Part shown: piece after piece, positions 1 through 9,069 of the stretch
Layout of the letters: each line of letters begins with the position of its first letter
Numbering within the stretch: position 1 is the first letter of the stretch
Source: Alphaproteobacteria bacterium
GTDB lineage: Bacteria; Pseudomonadota; Alphaproteobacteria; Bin65
DNA length: 64,000 bases
Assembly (NCBI GenBank): GCA_021776685.1
Contig: JAJFFJ010000044.1
Location: 37,583-101,582 of the forward strand
Reading direction: 5' to 3'
Made by a program: the position numbers and the translations under genes
The notes under the pieces: model-generated
What the model was told of the DNA's origin: nothing
The model's database searches: none
What the model saw: only the letters and a program-made list of their open reading frames with translations

Positions 1-102
1 ATTCGCAATCACATTGAGCAGATAGACGCTCAGATCCACGACCTTCGGGAGCTGCGCACGGATCTGGTGCGCCGCCTCGCCAGCGTCTGGGCACGGATCT
101 GA
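1..102 (+). CDS. C-terminal end of a small coiled-coil protein (partial)
   Basis: The first reading frame is open from the window edge to a TGA at 100-102 and gives 33 residues; the start lies outside the window. The tail has alternating hydrophobic and charged residues (IDAQIHDLRELRTDLVRRL) typical of a short coiled coil. It aligns with the end of the next gene: both carry an ID-x-x-I-x-x-L-x-x-x-R/K pattern and finish in L-A-S/G-V-W. The two are therefore probably tandem paralogues. No function is recognised. Confidence 0.6.
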   Translation: MRNHIEQIDAQIHDLRELRTDLVRRLASVWARI

Positions 103-201
103 CGCGCGATATTTTCAAAGACGTTTCTTTAGGGCGTTGTTAACGGCTGCATCGGAGAATTCCCCCATAATGCGGAAAACCGCAGATATGGGAGAAGACC
201 A

Positions 202-417
202 ATGGCAAAAGCAGCCAAAAGCGCGACGGTGGCCGACCTGGCGCCGCGCGAGCCGTGCAACAGCGCCGCCCTGGTAATCCATCTTCAGGAACTTGCCGAT
301 CAGCGGGCAATGGACATTCGCTGCCGGATCGACACTGTCGATTCGAAAATCGAGCGCCTGTATGACGAGAAGGTGACGCTCACCCGGCAGCTTGCTGGCG
401 TGTGGAGCGAGGCCTAG
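202..417 (+). CDS. Small coiled-coil hypothetical protein, 71 aa
   Basis: A 71-residue protein starting at an ATG preceded by GGGAGAAG at 190-197, a good ribosome binding site. The N-terminal part (AKAAKSATVADLAPREPCNS) is low in structure-forming residues. Residues 30-70 form a helix with heptad-like spacing (IDTVDSKIERLYDEKVTLTRQL). Its C-terminus matches that of the truncated gene at 1-102, so I read the two as duplicated small proteins. There is no signal peptide or membrane segment. I do not recognise a family; DNA-binding or scaffold roles would be guesses. Confidence 0.65.
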   Translation: MAKAAKSATVADLAPREPCNSAALVIHLQELADQRAMDIRCRIDTVDSKIERLYDEKVTLTRQLAGVWSEA

Positions 418-480
418 CCGCAACGACACACCGTCCATTTTGGCGGCGCCGACAAGTCATCGCACCTGTTATCGCGCTGG

Positions 481-502
481 GGCCCCTTCCCAAGGGGTCT
501 TT
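481..502 (+). terminator. Possible weak terminator after the small coiled-coil gene
   Basis: GGCCCCTT (481-488) pairs with AAGGGGTC (492-499) across a three-base CCC loop, with one G-T pair, followed by only three T residues. It lies about 64 bases after the stop of the 202-417 gene. The short T run makes termination uncertain. Confidence 0.35.
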
Positions 503-504
503 GC

Positions 505-540
505 GTCACTAGCTTGAGCAAAATCTCCCCGGCTAGTGAC
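505..540. promoter_or_regulatory. Perfect 9-bp inverted repeat upstream of the first MFS gene
   Basis: GTCACTAGC (505-513) is the exact reverse complement of GCTAGTGAC (532-540), with an 18-base spacer. It ends 10 bases before the ATG at 551, so it could be an operator or an mRNA hairpin affecting ribosome access. It also argues against the in-frame GTG at 536 as the true start, since that codon lies inside the repeat. Confidence 0.4.
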
Positions 541-550
541 CTTCGCGCGT

Positions 551-1771
551 ATGACCCAAGCATCCCCTGCCTGGCGGTTGCCGATCGCAATCGTGCTGAT
601 TTCCGGCTGCATGATCGCCGCCATATCCTTCGGCGCGCGGGCCGGATTCGGCCTCTATCTGGGCGATATTTCCAAAGATTTTTTCGACAACAAGACTGCG
701 GTTCTCAGCCTGTCGCTGGCGATTCAGAATCTGGTCTGGGGCGCCGCGTCGCCGGTTACGGGATTGATTGCAGACAAGTGGGGCTCCGGGCGTGTGCTTT
801 TGATTGGCGCGGTGATCTACGCCGCAGGCATGGTCGCGGTCCCGTTTTCCGATACGCCCCTGATGATGCACCTGACGGCGGGTGTGCTGGTTGGCCTGGG
901 CACAGCCTTTGCGTCCTTCGGGATCGTTCTCAGCACCTTCAGCCGCAGGGTCACTCCGGCGCGGCGCAATCTGGCGCTGGGCGTCGCCACCGCATTTGGT
1001 TCGGTTGGGCAGCTCACGCTGATCCCGATGGCGAATCAGGTGATGATCGCCTACGACTGGCAGGTGGCCGTCTGGACAATGGCCGGGATGGTGCTGCTGA
1101 TCGTTCCGTTGTCGTTGGCGGTCACGGGCCGTGGGGAGCCCGAACCTGGGGTTCAGCATCAATCGGCCAAAGCCGCCTTCGGCGAAGCCTTCAAACATCC
1201 GAGCTTTCTTCTCCTCACATTCGGATTCTTCGTCTGTGGCTTTCACGTCGCCTTCATCCAGGTCCATCTGCCGAAATATCTGGAAGGTCATGCAATGCCC
1301 GCATGGCTGGGCGGCGTCGCCCTGGCGCTTGTCGGTGGCTTCAATATCATCGGCACCGTGCTTATTGCCTGGATCAGCAATCATATCAGCAAGCGCGTCA
1401 CTCTCTCGCTGATTTACCTGAGCCGGACAATCGCGATTGTCGCCTTTGTGCTAATCCCCGTCTCAATCAACTCCGTGATGGTTTTCGCGGCGGTGATGGG
1501 GCTCTTCTGGCTCTCCACCGTGCCACCCACATCAGGGCTTATTGCCCAGTTTTTCGGCCTGCGCTACATGGCCAGCCTGTTCGGCGTGGTGTTTCTTGGT
1601 CACCAGGTTGGGTCCTTTATCGGCGTCTATATGGCCGGCGTCCTGTTTGACGCCACAGGCTCCTACAATATCGTTTGGTGGCTGGCCGCCGCGCTCAGCC
1701 TGCTGGCCACACTGGTCCATATTCCGATCAAGGAAGCACCCGTTGCCCGCCTGCAAGGCGCCGCCGGATAG
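551..1771 (+). CDS. MFS transporter, monocarboxylate/oxalate-formate type (copy 1)
   Basis: A 406-residue integral inner-membrane carrier of the major facilitator superfamily, with about 12 hydrophobic segments. The loop between segments 2 and 3 has the expected G-x-x-A-D-K/R-W/Y-G pattern (GLIADKWGSG). It resembles the family that includes monocarboxylate porters and oxalate:formate antiporters, so a small carboxylate substrate is plausible but not shown. I use ATG 551; an in-frame GTG at 536 would add five residues but lies in an inverted repeat. The next gene is a close paralogue throughout (shared RAGFG-LGDIS, WLSTVP-TSGL and GSY-IVWW blocks), so this is a tandem duplication. Confidence 0.88.
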   Translation: MTQASPAWRLPIAIVLISGCMIAAISFGARAGFGLYLGDISKDFFDNKTAVLSLSLAIQNLVWGAASPVTGLIADKWGSGRVLLIGAVIYAAGMVAVPFSDTPLMMHLTAGVLVGLGTAFASFGIVLSTFSRRVTPARRNLALGVATAFGSVGQLTLIPMANQVMIAYDWQVAVWTMAGMVLLIVPLSLAVTGRGEPEPGVQHQSAKAAFGEAFKHPSFLLLTFGFFVCGFHVAFIQVHLPKYLEGHAMPAWLGGVALALVGGFNIIGTVLIAWISNHISKRVTLSLIYLSRTIAIVAFVLIPVSINSVMVFAAVMGLFWLSTVPPTSGLIAQFFGLRYMASLFGVVFLGHQVGSFIGVYMAGVLFDATGSYNIVWWLAAALSLLATLVHIPIKEAPVARLQGAAG

Positions 1772-1879
1772 GCGCCAGCCCTGACGTCGCTGCGACATTG
1801 AATTAGCCCCACCCTCTTTCTTCCGCGCGATTGCGATTCTAGGTTCTGGCCAACGCATCTTCCTGGAAAGCGCCAATTC

Positions 1880-3115
1880 ATGACGTCACCTGCAGCAGGC
1901 AAACCCGCATACTCCTGGCGCCCCCCCATGGCGGTCATCATCCTGTGCGGCTGCCTGATCTCGTTCTTCTCCTTCGGCGGCCGGGCCGGCTTTGGACTAT
2001 TTCTGGGCGATATCAGCGATCAGTTTTTTGGCGGCAAGGCGGTTGTTTTTGCCACATCACTGGCGATCCAGAACCTGCTCTGGGGGGCGGCTTCACCGCT
2101 CGCCGGCGCCCTCGCAGACAAGTACGGCTCCGGCAAGATCCTGGGGAGTGGCGCGGTGCTCTACACCGCCGGCATGCTCCTCGTGCCCTATTCGTCCGAT
2201 CCATGGATGATGTACCTGACCTCGGGCGTAATGGTCGGCCTGGGCGTCTCTTTTGCCTCCTTCTCCATCGTCCTTGCTGCCTTCAGCCGGACGGTGACGC
2301 CTGAGCGCCGGTCGCTCGCCATGGGCGTCGGCACCGCCGCCGGGTCGATCGGACAGGCTGTGCTGCTGCCCACCGCCAGTGTCGTAATGATCGACTATGA
2401 TTGGGAAACCGCCGTCTATGTCATGGCCATCGGTGTTGCCATGATTGTCCCCCTGTCGTTCGCGGTCAGGGGCAAAGGCGTTCCGGACGCGTCGAATCCC
2501 GACCAGACGATTATGCAGGCAGTCAAGGAAGCGTTCAAATATCCAAGCTTCAATTTGCTGACCATCGGTTTCTTCGTTTGCGGCTTCCACGTCATGTTCA
2601 TCCAGGTTCACCTGCCGAAATACCTGTCGACCGGCGACCTCCCGGCATGGGTGGCGGGCGCAACCCTTTCGCTGGTCGCTTTTATCAACGTGGTTGGGGC
2701 GATCCTCGCAGGCTATCTCGGCTCGAAATACAGCAAACGAACGACGCTCGCCGTGCTTTATCTCGCCCGCTCCATTTGCATCCTCGTGTTCATCCTGGTG
2801 CCGCTTTCAACGACATCGGCATTGATTTTCGGTGGTGTAATGGGCCTGTTCTGGCTGTCGACCGTGCCCCTGACATCCGGACTGGTGGCGCAGTTCTTCG
2901 GTGTCCGCTATATGGCGACGCTGTTTGGCATCGTCTTTTTCAGTCATCAGGTGGGCGCCTTCCTGGGCATCTATCTGGGCGGCGCTATCCTCGATGCCAC
3001 TGGTTCCTACGACATTGTCTGGTGGATCGCGATTGGCCTCGGCCTGCTTGCGGCCGCAATTCATCTGCCGATCAAGGAAGCGCCTGTGGAGCGCCCGGCG
3101 CCAGCGACCGCTTAG
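1880..3115 (+). CDS. MFS transporter, monocarboxylate/oxalate-formate type (copy 2)
   Basis: A 411-residue MFS carrier with about 12 membrane segments, paralogous end to end with the preceding gene. Both keep the GADKYGSGK-type loop after segment 2, the cytoplasmic R-x-V-T-P-x-R-R segment near residue 140, and the sequence GFFVCGFHV before a conserved IQVHLPKYL. Residues differ mostly in the membrane segments and central loop, which suggests divergence in substrate rather than a recent copy. It lies 108 bases after copy 1, and a strong terminator follows at 3147, so the two may share a transcript. Export and import cannot be distinguished from sequence. Confidence 0.88.
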   Translation: MTSPAAGKPAYSWRPPMAVIILCGCLISFFSFGGRAGFGLFLGDISDQFFGGKAVVFATSLAIQNLLWGAASPLAGALADKYGSGKILGSGAVLYTAGMLLVPYSSDPWMMYLTSGVMVGLGVSFASFSIVLAAFSRTVTPERRSLAMGVGTAAGSIGQAVLLPTASVVMIDYDWETAVYVMAIGVAMIVPLSFAVRGKGVPDASNPDQTIMQAVKEAFKYPSFNLLTIGFFVCGFHVMFIQVHLPKYLSTGDLPAWVAGATLSLVAFINVVGAILAGYLGSKYSKRTTLAVLYLARSICILVFILVPLSTTSALIFGGVMGLFWLSTVPLTSGLVAQFFGVRYMATLFGIVFFSHQVGAFLGIYLGGAILDATGSYDIVWWIAIGLGLLAAAIHLPIKEAPVERPAPATA

Positions 3116-3146
3116 ACCGGCACCGCGGCAAGAAACGTGCTAGATT

Positions 3147-3178
3147 GAGGCGGGCCGAAAGCCCGCCTCTTTCTGTTT
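3147..3178 (+). terminator. Rho-independent terminator after the MFS pair
   Basis: GAGGCGGGC (3147-3155), a CGAAA loop, and GCCCGCCTC (3161-3169) form a perfect 9-bp GC-rich stem followed by TTTCTGTTT. It is 31 bases after the second MFS stop codon and before the oxidoreductase gene. Confidence 0.85.
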
Positions 3179-3204
3179 AGAACGCTTGCTCTGGATGTTG
3201 ACCC

Positions 3205-6200
3205 ATGCTCGACCTCGATATCACCCTTGAGGACAAGTTCACCCGCGAAGAGGGGCAGATCTATCTAAGTGGCTGTCAGGCCCTGGTGCGGCTTTCCCTT
3301 GAGCAGCAGCGCCAGGACACCCGCAACGGTCTCAACACCGCAGGTTTCATCTCCGGCTACCGCGGCTCGCCCCTCGGCATGCTCGACTTCGAGCTGTGGC
3401 GGGCGCGAAAACACCTGGAGGCCCAGGGCATCGTCTTCCAGCCCGGATTGAACGAAGACCTGGCGATGACCGCCGTCTGGGGCAGCCAGCAGACTCACTA
3501 TTTCCCGGGCGCCCGCCATGATGGCGTGTTCGGCATGTGGTACGGAAAGGCGCCGGGCATCGACCGCTCCGGCGACGCCATGAAGCATGGCAACTACGCA
3601 GGGTCGGCGGCAAATGGCGGCGTGTTGGTGATGGCCGGCGATGACCATGCCGCCAAGTCCACCTCGACCACATCCCAATCCGAATATGCCTTCATGGACG
3701 CGATGATGCCGGTGCTGGCGCCATCGGACACCCAGGAATTCATCGACCTGGGGTTGGCCGGAATTGCGCTGTCGCGCTACTCCGGCAACTGGATCGGCTT
3801 CAAGATGACGGCGACCAATCTGGACGCCGCCGGCACCGTGCAGGTAACCAATGCACGCGACCCATTCAAAATTCCGAATCTCGAGCTGCCGCCGGACGGC
3901 CTGAATGCCCGCTGGCCGGATGACCGCATTCCGCAGGAACCGCGCCTGCGCTATCACCGGATCCCGGCGGCAAAAGCTTTCGTGCGCACCAACGGTATCG
4001 ATCGCACAATCTTCGACACGCCCGACGCCCGTCTTGGCATCGTCACCGCCGGCAAGAGCTGGGTCGACACCCAAAAGGCCCTGCACGACCTGGGCATCGA
4101 CGAAGAGACTGCCCGCCGCCTCCGCCTGCGCGTCTACAAGGTGGGGATGACCTGGCCGCTGGAGGATCAGGGCATTCTCCGCTTTGCCCAGGGCCTGGAA
4201 GAAATCCTCGTGGTCGAGGAAAAGCGCGGCCTGATGGAGGATCAGATCAAGACGATCCTCTACGACCATGGTGGCGCGAACCGGCCCCGGGTGATTGGCA
4301 AATTCGACGAAGAAGGCGGCCATCTCCTGCCCGCTATCCTCGACCTCGACCCCTTCAAGATCACCAGCGTCATCGGCCAGCGGCTGATGCGCTACGTCAC
4401 CGACCGCGACCTGCTCGCTCGTGTGGCCGAGCTTGAGACCCGGCGACCCGGCGAGGAAACCAACCAAGCGCTCCTGATGCGCACGCCCTATTTCTGCTCC
4501 GGCTGCCCGCACAACACCTCGACCGTTGTGCCGGACGGCAGCGTTGCACTCGGCGGTATCGGCTGCCACGGCCTGGCCGCCATGCCGTTCTTTGAAGGCC
4601 GCGCTCAGACCTTCGCCCATATGGGCGCGGAAGGCGCCACCTGGATCGGCCTGTCACCCTTCACCGATATGGATCATGTCTTCCAGAATATCGGCGACGG
4701 CACCTACTACCACTCAGGCATCCTGGCGATCCGGGCGGCCATCGCTGCCGACGTCAACATGACCTACAAGCTCCTGTTCAACGATGCTGTCGCGATGACC
4801 GGCGGCCAGCCAGTCGAAGGCCAGCCCACACCTGCGCAGATCACCCGCCAGCTTGCTGCCGAGGGGACGAAGCAGATTGTGGTCGTCTCGGACGAACCGA
4901 ACAAATATCACTGGAGCGAGAAATTCGCCGACGGCGTCACCTTCCGCCACCGGGACGAACTCGACCAGGTGCAGCAGGAATTGCGCCAGGTACCCGGTGT
5001 CACCATTCTGCTCTACGACCAGACCTGTGCGGCCGAGAAACGCCGCCGGCGCAAGCGCGGCACCTTCCCGGACCCGAACCGGCGCGTGGTCATCAACGAA
5101 CTGGTCTGCGAGGGTTGCGGCGACTGCGGGCATCAGTCGAACTGCGTGTCAGTCATCCCCGTGGAGACCGAGTTTGGCGCCAAACGCCAGATCGACCAAT
5201 CCTCCTGCAACAAGGATTTCAGCTGCCTCAAGGGCTTTTGCCCCAGCTTTGTGACTGTAGAGGGCGGCCAGCTACGCAAGCGCAAAGGCGTCAAGGACGA
5301 CTTCGATGTCGCCACCCTGCCGACCCCGACGCTGCCGTCCCTCAGCCGACCCTGGCCGATTCTGATCACTGGGATTGGCGGCACGGGCGTTGTCACAATC
5401 GGTCAGATACTGGGCATGGCCGCCCATATCGAGGGCAAGGGCGCCACCGTCGCGGATATCACCGGCCTGTCGCAAAAGGGCGGCTCGGTGCTAAGCCAGG
5501 TTACCATCGCAAAGAACCGAGAGGCGCTGACCGCTGCGCAGATCGCGGTGGGTGAAACCCGGGCGCTGATCGCAGCCGATATGGTGACCGCAGCCATGCC
5601 CGAGGGTTTGAAAAAACTGCAGCCCGGCCGCACGGCAGGCATCGTCAATACCCAACAGGTTCAGGTCGGTGAGTTCACCCGCAATCCGGATATGAAATTC
5701 CCGGACGAAGAGCTTCGCGACGCCATCGCCGCGCGCGTCGATCCCGATCAAACCGACTTCCTGAATGCCTCGCAGATCGCGCTTGGGTTGGTGGGTGACA
5801 CCATCGCCACCAATATGTTCATGGCCGGCTATGCCTGGCAGAAAGGCTTGATCCCGTTGTCAGCAGACGCGATTGACCAGGCCATCGAACTGAACGGCGC
5901 CGCGGTCGAATCCAATCGCAAGGCGTTCAACTGGGGCCGGCGCGCTGCTCATGAGCCCGAGGCGGTGGGCGAACTGCTGGACGATCTTCAGGGCGCTGTT
6001 CTTGCACGCACGCCTGAAACGCTCGACCAACTGATCGACCATCGGGCCCGTTTCCTCATCGACTACCAGAACCAGGCATGGGCCGACCGCTACCGTGGAA
6101 CGGTGCAGCGCATTCGCGAGCTCGACACCGGACTGGAGCGTCGAATGGCGTTGAGCGATGCGGTTGCCCGCAATCTTTTCAAGCTGATGTCCTACAAGGA

Positions 6201-6678
6201 CGAATATGAGGTCGCCCGCCTTTACACCGGAACCGAATTCCGCGATCGGCTCGCCCGGCAATTTGAGGGCGACTTCAAGGTCAAGTTCCATCTGGCGCCG
6301 CCCGCGTTCGCCCGACGTGATCCGCACACAGGCCGGCTGAAAAAGCAGGTCTTCAACGGCCGCTGGATCTGGCCTGCCATGGGGCTCCTTCGGCGGATGA
6401 AGGGCCTGCGGGGTGGATGGTTCGATATCTTCGGCAAAACCGCAGAACGGCGCATGGAACGGCAGCTGATTGCCGATTACGAAGCAGTCCTGGATGAACT
6501 TGCCGAGGGACTGACGCAGGACAACTACGATCTTTCGGTTGAGCTGGCGCGCCTGCCGGAAATGATCCGCGGCTATGGCCACGTAAAGGAAGCCAATGTA
6601 GAGGCAGCCAAGGCGCGCGAAGCCGAGCTGCTGTCCCTTTTCCGCGCCCCGCCGGAAACCCTGCTGGCAGCAGAATAG
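3205..6678 (+). CDS. Indolepyruvate:ferredoxin oxidoreductase, fused alpha and beta/gamma subunits
   Basis: A 1157-residue cytoplasmic protein of the fused IorAB type found in aerobic proteobacteria. These enzymes oxidatively decarboxylate aryl pyruvates (from aromatic amino acid transamination) to aryl-acetyl-CoA, using thiamine diphosphate and passing electrons to an iron-sulfur acceptor. Order of domains: pyrimidine-binding/alpha region (1-400), FCSGCPHNTST (about 430), thiamine-binding region with IGDGTYYHSG (about 497-506) and a ferredoxin-like segment (about 630-690) with CEGCGDC-x5-C and further cysteines. The gamma domain follows from about 715 (GIGGTGVVTIGQIL). The length matches the family. 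It is preceded by a terminator and stands alone, so it is probably its own transcript. Product phenylacetyl- or indoleacetyl-CoA would feed the CoA-linked catabolism nearby. Confidence 0.93.
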   Translation: MLDLDITLEDKFTREEGQIYLSGCQALVRLSLEQQRQDTRNGLNTAGFISGYRGSPLGMLDFELWRARKHLEAQGIVFQPGLNEDLAMTAVWGSQQTHYFPGARHDGVFGMWYGKAPGIDRSGDAMKHGNYAGSAANGGVLVMAGDDHAAKSTSTTSQSEYAFMDAMMPVLAPSDTQEFIDLGLAGIALSRYSGNWIGFKMTATNLDAAGTVQVTNARDPFKIPNLELPPDGLNARWPDDRIPQEPRLRYHRIPAAKAFVRTNGIDRTIFDTPDARLGIVTAGKSWVDTQKALHDLGIDEETARRLRLRVYKVGMTWPLEDQGILRFAQGLEEILVVEEKRGLMEDQIKTILYDHGGANRPRVIGKFDEEGGHLLPAILDLDPFKITSVIGQRLMRYVTDRDLLARVAELETRRPGEETNQALLMRTPYFCSGCPHNTSTVVPDGSVALGGIGCHGLAAMPFFEGRAQTFAHMGAEGATWIGLSPFTDMDHVFQNIGDGTYYHSGILAIRAAIAADVNMTYKLLFNDAVAMTGGQPVEGQPTPAQITRQLAAEGTKQIVVVSDEPNKYHWSEKFADGVTFRHRDELDQVQQELRQVPGVTILLYDQTCAAEKRRRRKRGTFPDPNRRVVINELVCEGCGDCGHQSNCVSVIPVETEFGAKRQIDQSSCNKDFSCLKGFCPSFVTVEGGQLRKRKGVKDDFDVATLPTPTLPSLSRPWPILITGIGGTGVVTIGQILGMAAHIEGKGATVADITGLSQKGGSVLSQVTIAKNREALTAAQIAVGETRALIAADMVTAAMPEGLKKLQPGRTAGIVNTQQVQVGEFTRNPDMKFPDEELRDAIAARVDPDQTDFLNASQIALGLVGDTIATNMFMAGYAWQKGLIPLSADAIDQAIELNGAAVESNRKAFNWGRRAAHEPEAVGELLDDLQGAVLARTPETLDQLIDHRARFLIDYQNQAWADRYRGTVQRIRELDTGLERRMALSDAVARNLFKLMSYKDEYEVARLYTGTEFRDRLARQFEGDFKVKFHLAPPAFARRDPHTGRLKKQVFNGRWIWPAMGLLRRMKGLRGGWFDIFGKTAERRMERQLIADYEAVLDELAEGLTQDNYDLSVELARLPEMIRGYGHVKEANVEAAKAREAELLSLFRAPPETLLAAE

Positions 6679-6777
6679 CCTTACAGGAACTGGCGGTCGG
6701 CTCTCAGCGCGCGGGAAGCGATAGCACCGCTGGCGCATTTTGGCCGCGAGACATTCTTCCGGGTTTTCGACCTGGGC

Positions 6778-7395
6778 CTATTGAGGCTGTTCCGGCTTTT
6801 TCGGCGGCTTGTCGTGGGTAAGCTTCGGCGGCTTTTTGAGGGCGGCGATTGTGCGCGGGCCGAGGACGAACAGGATCAGCAGTCCAATGATCAGCGGCCA
6901 TTTGTAGGGCCCGGCGCGATCAAGCACTTCCATCCCGAACACCTTGACGACAAAAAACAGGAACAGGGTCCAGGTGCCGACAATGAACACCACCGTCGTG
7001 GCAAACTTCGTAAAGGACAGGCCGAACAGCCCGCAGGCGGTGTATGTGGGCAACCGCATCGTCGGCAGACAGCGCGAAACGATGATCGCCAGAATCATAC
7101 GCCGGCCCATCCACTTTGCGGCATCAGCCACATGCTTGTGTTCCAGCTTGCTGCGGACCCACGCATTCCGCTGGGCCATCCAGCCGGTGCCATAGAGTGC
7201 GAAGTCTGAGAGCACGATGCCCAGATAGAGCGTAATCACGGTCCCCCAAGTGCCGATGAGACCATCAGCCGCCGCCAGGGCGCCGGCGATGATCGCAGCA
7301 TCCTCAAGCACAAAGGTGATCGCAAACAGCAGGATCCATATCAGCCACGGGTCCTGGGCAACCTCTGCTATCCACTGGAGAACTGTTTCGACCAA
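6778..7395 (-). CDS. DedA/SNARE-associated family membrane protein
   Basis: A 205-residue inner-membrane protein of the DedA family, linked in other bacteria to undecaprenyl-phosphate or phospholipid flipping and membrane homeostasis. The signature R-x-L-P-x-M-R-x-P (SRCLPTMRLP) is present near residues 107-116, with acidic residues in the N-terminal re-entrant region (FVLEDAAIIAGAL). About four to five hydrophobic segments are visible. The last 20 residues are lysine- and proline-rich and probably cytoplasmic. It is on the opposite strand from its neighbours and convergent with the oxidoreductase. A 7-bp inverted repeat lies 35 bases upstream of its start. Confidence 0.82.
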   Translation of the reverse strand: MVETVLQWIAEVAQDPWLIWILLFAITFVLEDAAIIAGALAAADGLIGTWGTVITLYLGIVLSDFALYGTGWMAQRNAWVRSKLEHKHVADAAKWMGRRMILAIIVSRCLPTMRLPTYTACGLFGLSFTKFATTVVFIVGTWTLFLFFVVKVFGMEVLDRAGPYKWPLIIGLLILFVLGPRTIAALKKPPKLTHDKPPKKPEQPQ

Positions 7396-7712
7396 CCTGC
7401 CGCCCCCGAAGCGGATTACGCGAGTTTGACCAGCACTACACGTGCTGGGATTTGTCTTTTAGCACAAGCATTCGATCTGCAAACGCCCTGCGCTGAATTG
7501 CTGTGGATGAGGCCCCGCGCCGGGACGAGCCCCGCGGCACTACCCACAGGCCGGTGCGGTGGTGGCGTGGACATGCCATCGACAGCAGCCGTAGCAAATT
7601 GCACACTTACCGCGTTCGCCAACTTGGCTAGGCCCCGGATCACTGGTGCCCTGTCCGTGTCGGACTGGGTGAGCTCCAGCTGAAGAATAATCGACCAAAG
7701 AGATCGTTACAC
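7396..7712. other. Intergenic region between divergent dedA-like and transglycosylase genes
   Basis: This 317-base stretch holds promoters for two divergent genes. I see an inverted repeat near its left end (7430-7448) and a GC-rich middle with the direct repeat GCCCCGCG at about 7514 and 7530. Open frames here (for example 7426-7683) lack a ribosome binding site and protein-like composition, so I call no gene. Confidence 0.5.
7430..7448. promoter_or_regulatory. 7-bp inverted repeat upstream of the DedA-type gene
   Basis: CCAGCAC (7430-7436) and GTGCTGG (7442-7448) are exact reverse complements separated by five bases. The site lies 35 bases upstream of the minus-strand start at 7395, where a regulator or RNA polymerase would bind. 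It has no partner elsewhere in the window. Confidence 0.35.
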
Positions 7713-8972
7713 ATGCCGCAGCTTCGCAGCTATTCCTTACCAATTCGTGGCGCCGCACGTGCGCAAGTCCTGTTATTGGCCGGTCTGCTGGCCGCCTGCG
7801 CGACCGGACAACCTGCCGGGAACGCCCGGGCGCGGGGCAAGGCCGGCTTTCCCCAATGGGTGAAGGCCTATCAGGACACTGCTGTCCGTCAGGGGATATC
7901 CCGGGCCACCCTGAAGCGCGCTTTCCGCGGCGTCACCTACAATCCCCGGGTGATCGAACTGGACAATTTCCAGCCGGAATTCGTCAGGCCAATCGGCAGT
8001 TATGTCCAGGCGCGAACCAAACCGGCCACCGTCGCCCGCGGCCGCCAACTGTTGCGCCAGCACGCCCGTGAATTCGCGAAAGTGCAGGCGAAATATGGCG
8101 TCGATCCGGCCTATGTGGTCGCCATCTGGCGGCTTGAAAGTGCGTTTGGCGCCAATTTCGGCTCCTTTGATGTGATCCGATCACTCGCGACATTGGCCTA
8201 TGCCGGCCGCCGCAAGGGCTTTTGGAGTGGCGAACTCACGGCCGCATTGAAAATCCTGCAGCGCGGTGAAATCCCCCGCCGGCAACTGGTGGGTTCCTGG
8301 GCTGGGGCCATGGGGCACACCCAGTTCATCCCGTCCACATATCTGGCACGGGCGGTCGATGGCGATGGCGATGGCAAGCGCGACCTGTGGCGTAGCCTGC
8401 CCGACGTCTTCGCCTCCACCGCAAACTATCTGGCGCGCGCGGGATGGAAGCCCGGACTTCCGTTTGGCTACGAGATCATCCTGCCAAAGAAATTTCCCTA
8501 TGAGCTGGCAGATGGGAAAAAAACTCTGAAAACGAAGACATGGGCGGCCAAATATGGCGTCAGGCCGGCGCGGGGACGCGCTCTCCGCCATCCCGAAAAG
8601 GACGCCGCAATCGTTTTGCCGTCCGGCTACAAGGGTCCGGCATTCCTGGTCTTCCAGAATTACAAATCGATCCTCCGCTACAATAACGCGACTGCCTATG
8701 CGCTCGCGGTCGGCATTCTTGCGGAACGCCTAAAAGGCGTACCGCCGGTGATCCGTCCCTGGCCGGTGAAAGACCGGCTGCTGCGGCGCGCCGAGAAGGA
8801 AGAATTGCAGCGCCGGCTTGCCGGGCTCGGCTACAACCCTGGCCCGGTGGACGGCAAAGTGGGACCAACCACCCGCACGGCAATCCGTATGTTCCAGAAG
8901 GCCCGCCGGTATCCGGCTGACGGCTACGCCAATTTCGTTTTGCTGAAGCGGGTGCGCGCAGCCAGCAAATAG
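7713..8972 (+). CDS. Lytic murein transglycosylase, MltB-type lipoprotein (copy 1)
   Basis: A 419-residue envelope enzyme that should cleave the MurNAc-GlcNAc bond of peptidoglycan to give 1,6-anhydro ends. A lipobox LLAAC puts the acylated cysteine at residue 29. The SLT_2 catalytic domain spans about 45-345, with the expected catalytic glutamate E142 in RLESAFG and the conserved GAMGHTQFIPSTY block near 195. A PG_binding_1 domain occupies about 350-415 (LQRRLAGLGYNPGPVDGKVG). The first 12 residues are polar before the hydrophobic stretch, so a slightly later start is possible. Two further members of this family occur at 9070 and 42465. Confidence 0.9.
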   Translation: MPQLRSYSLPIRGAARAQVLLLAGLLAACATGQPAGNARARGKAGFPQWVKAYQDTAVRQGISRATLKRAFRGVTYNPRVIELDNFQPEFVRPIGSYVQARTKPATVARGRQLLRQHAREFAKVQAKYGVDPAYVVAIWRLESAFGANFGSFDVIRSLATLAYAGRRKGFWSGELTAALKILQRGEIPRRQLVGSWAGAMGHTQFIPSTYLARAVDGDGDGKRDLWRSLPDVFASTANYLARAGWKPGLPFGYEIILPKKFPYELADGKKTLKTKTWAAKYGVRPARGRALRHPEKDAAIVLPSGYKGPAFLVFQNYKSILRYNNATAYALAVGILAERLKGVPPVIRPWPVKDRLLRRAEKEELQRRLAGLGYNPGPVDGKVGPTTRTAIRMFQKARRYPADGYANFVLLKRVRAASK

Positions 8973-9069
8973 TACGTATATCCACAGGTAAGGGGGACGC
9001 GCGGTTGATCGGCTGCGCCAGCCGCCGCTACACAGCGGCCAGGCTGCAGCCAAGCTGCTCGATGGGGGA

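Noticed and set aside
514..1650. 378-residue frame overlapping the first MFS gene
   Set aside because: Arg-rich shadow frame; the other frame has 12 membrane helices and a paralogue.
3265..4620. Long antisense open frame inside the oxidoreductase gene (451 residues)
   Set aside because: It mirrors a strongly conserved enzyme on the other strand, lacks a ribosome site, and its composition is typical of antisense frames in G+C-rich DNA.
7426..7683. 85-residue frame in the dedA/transglycosylase gap
   Set aside because: No ribosome site and no recognizable protein features; overlaps the likely promoter region.
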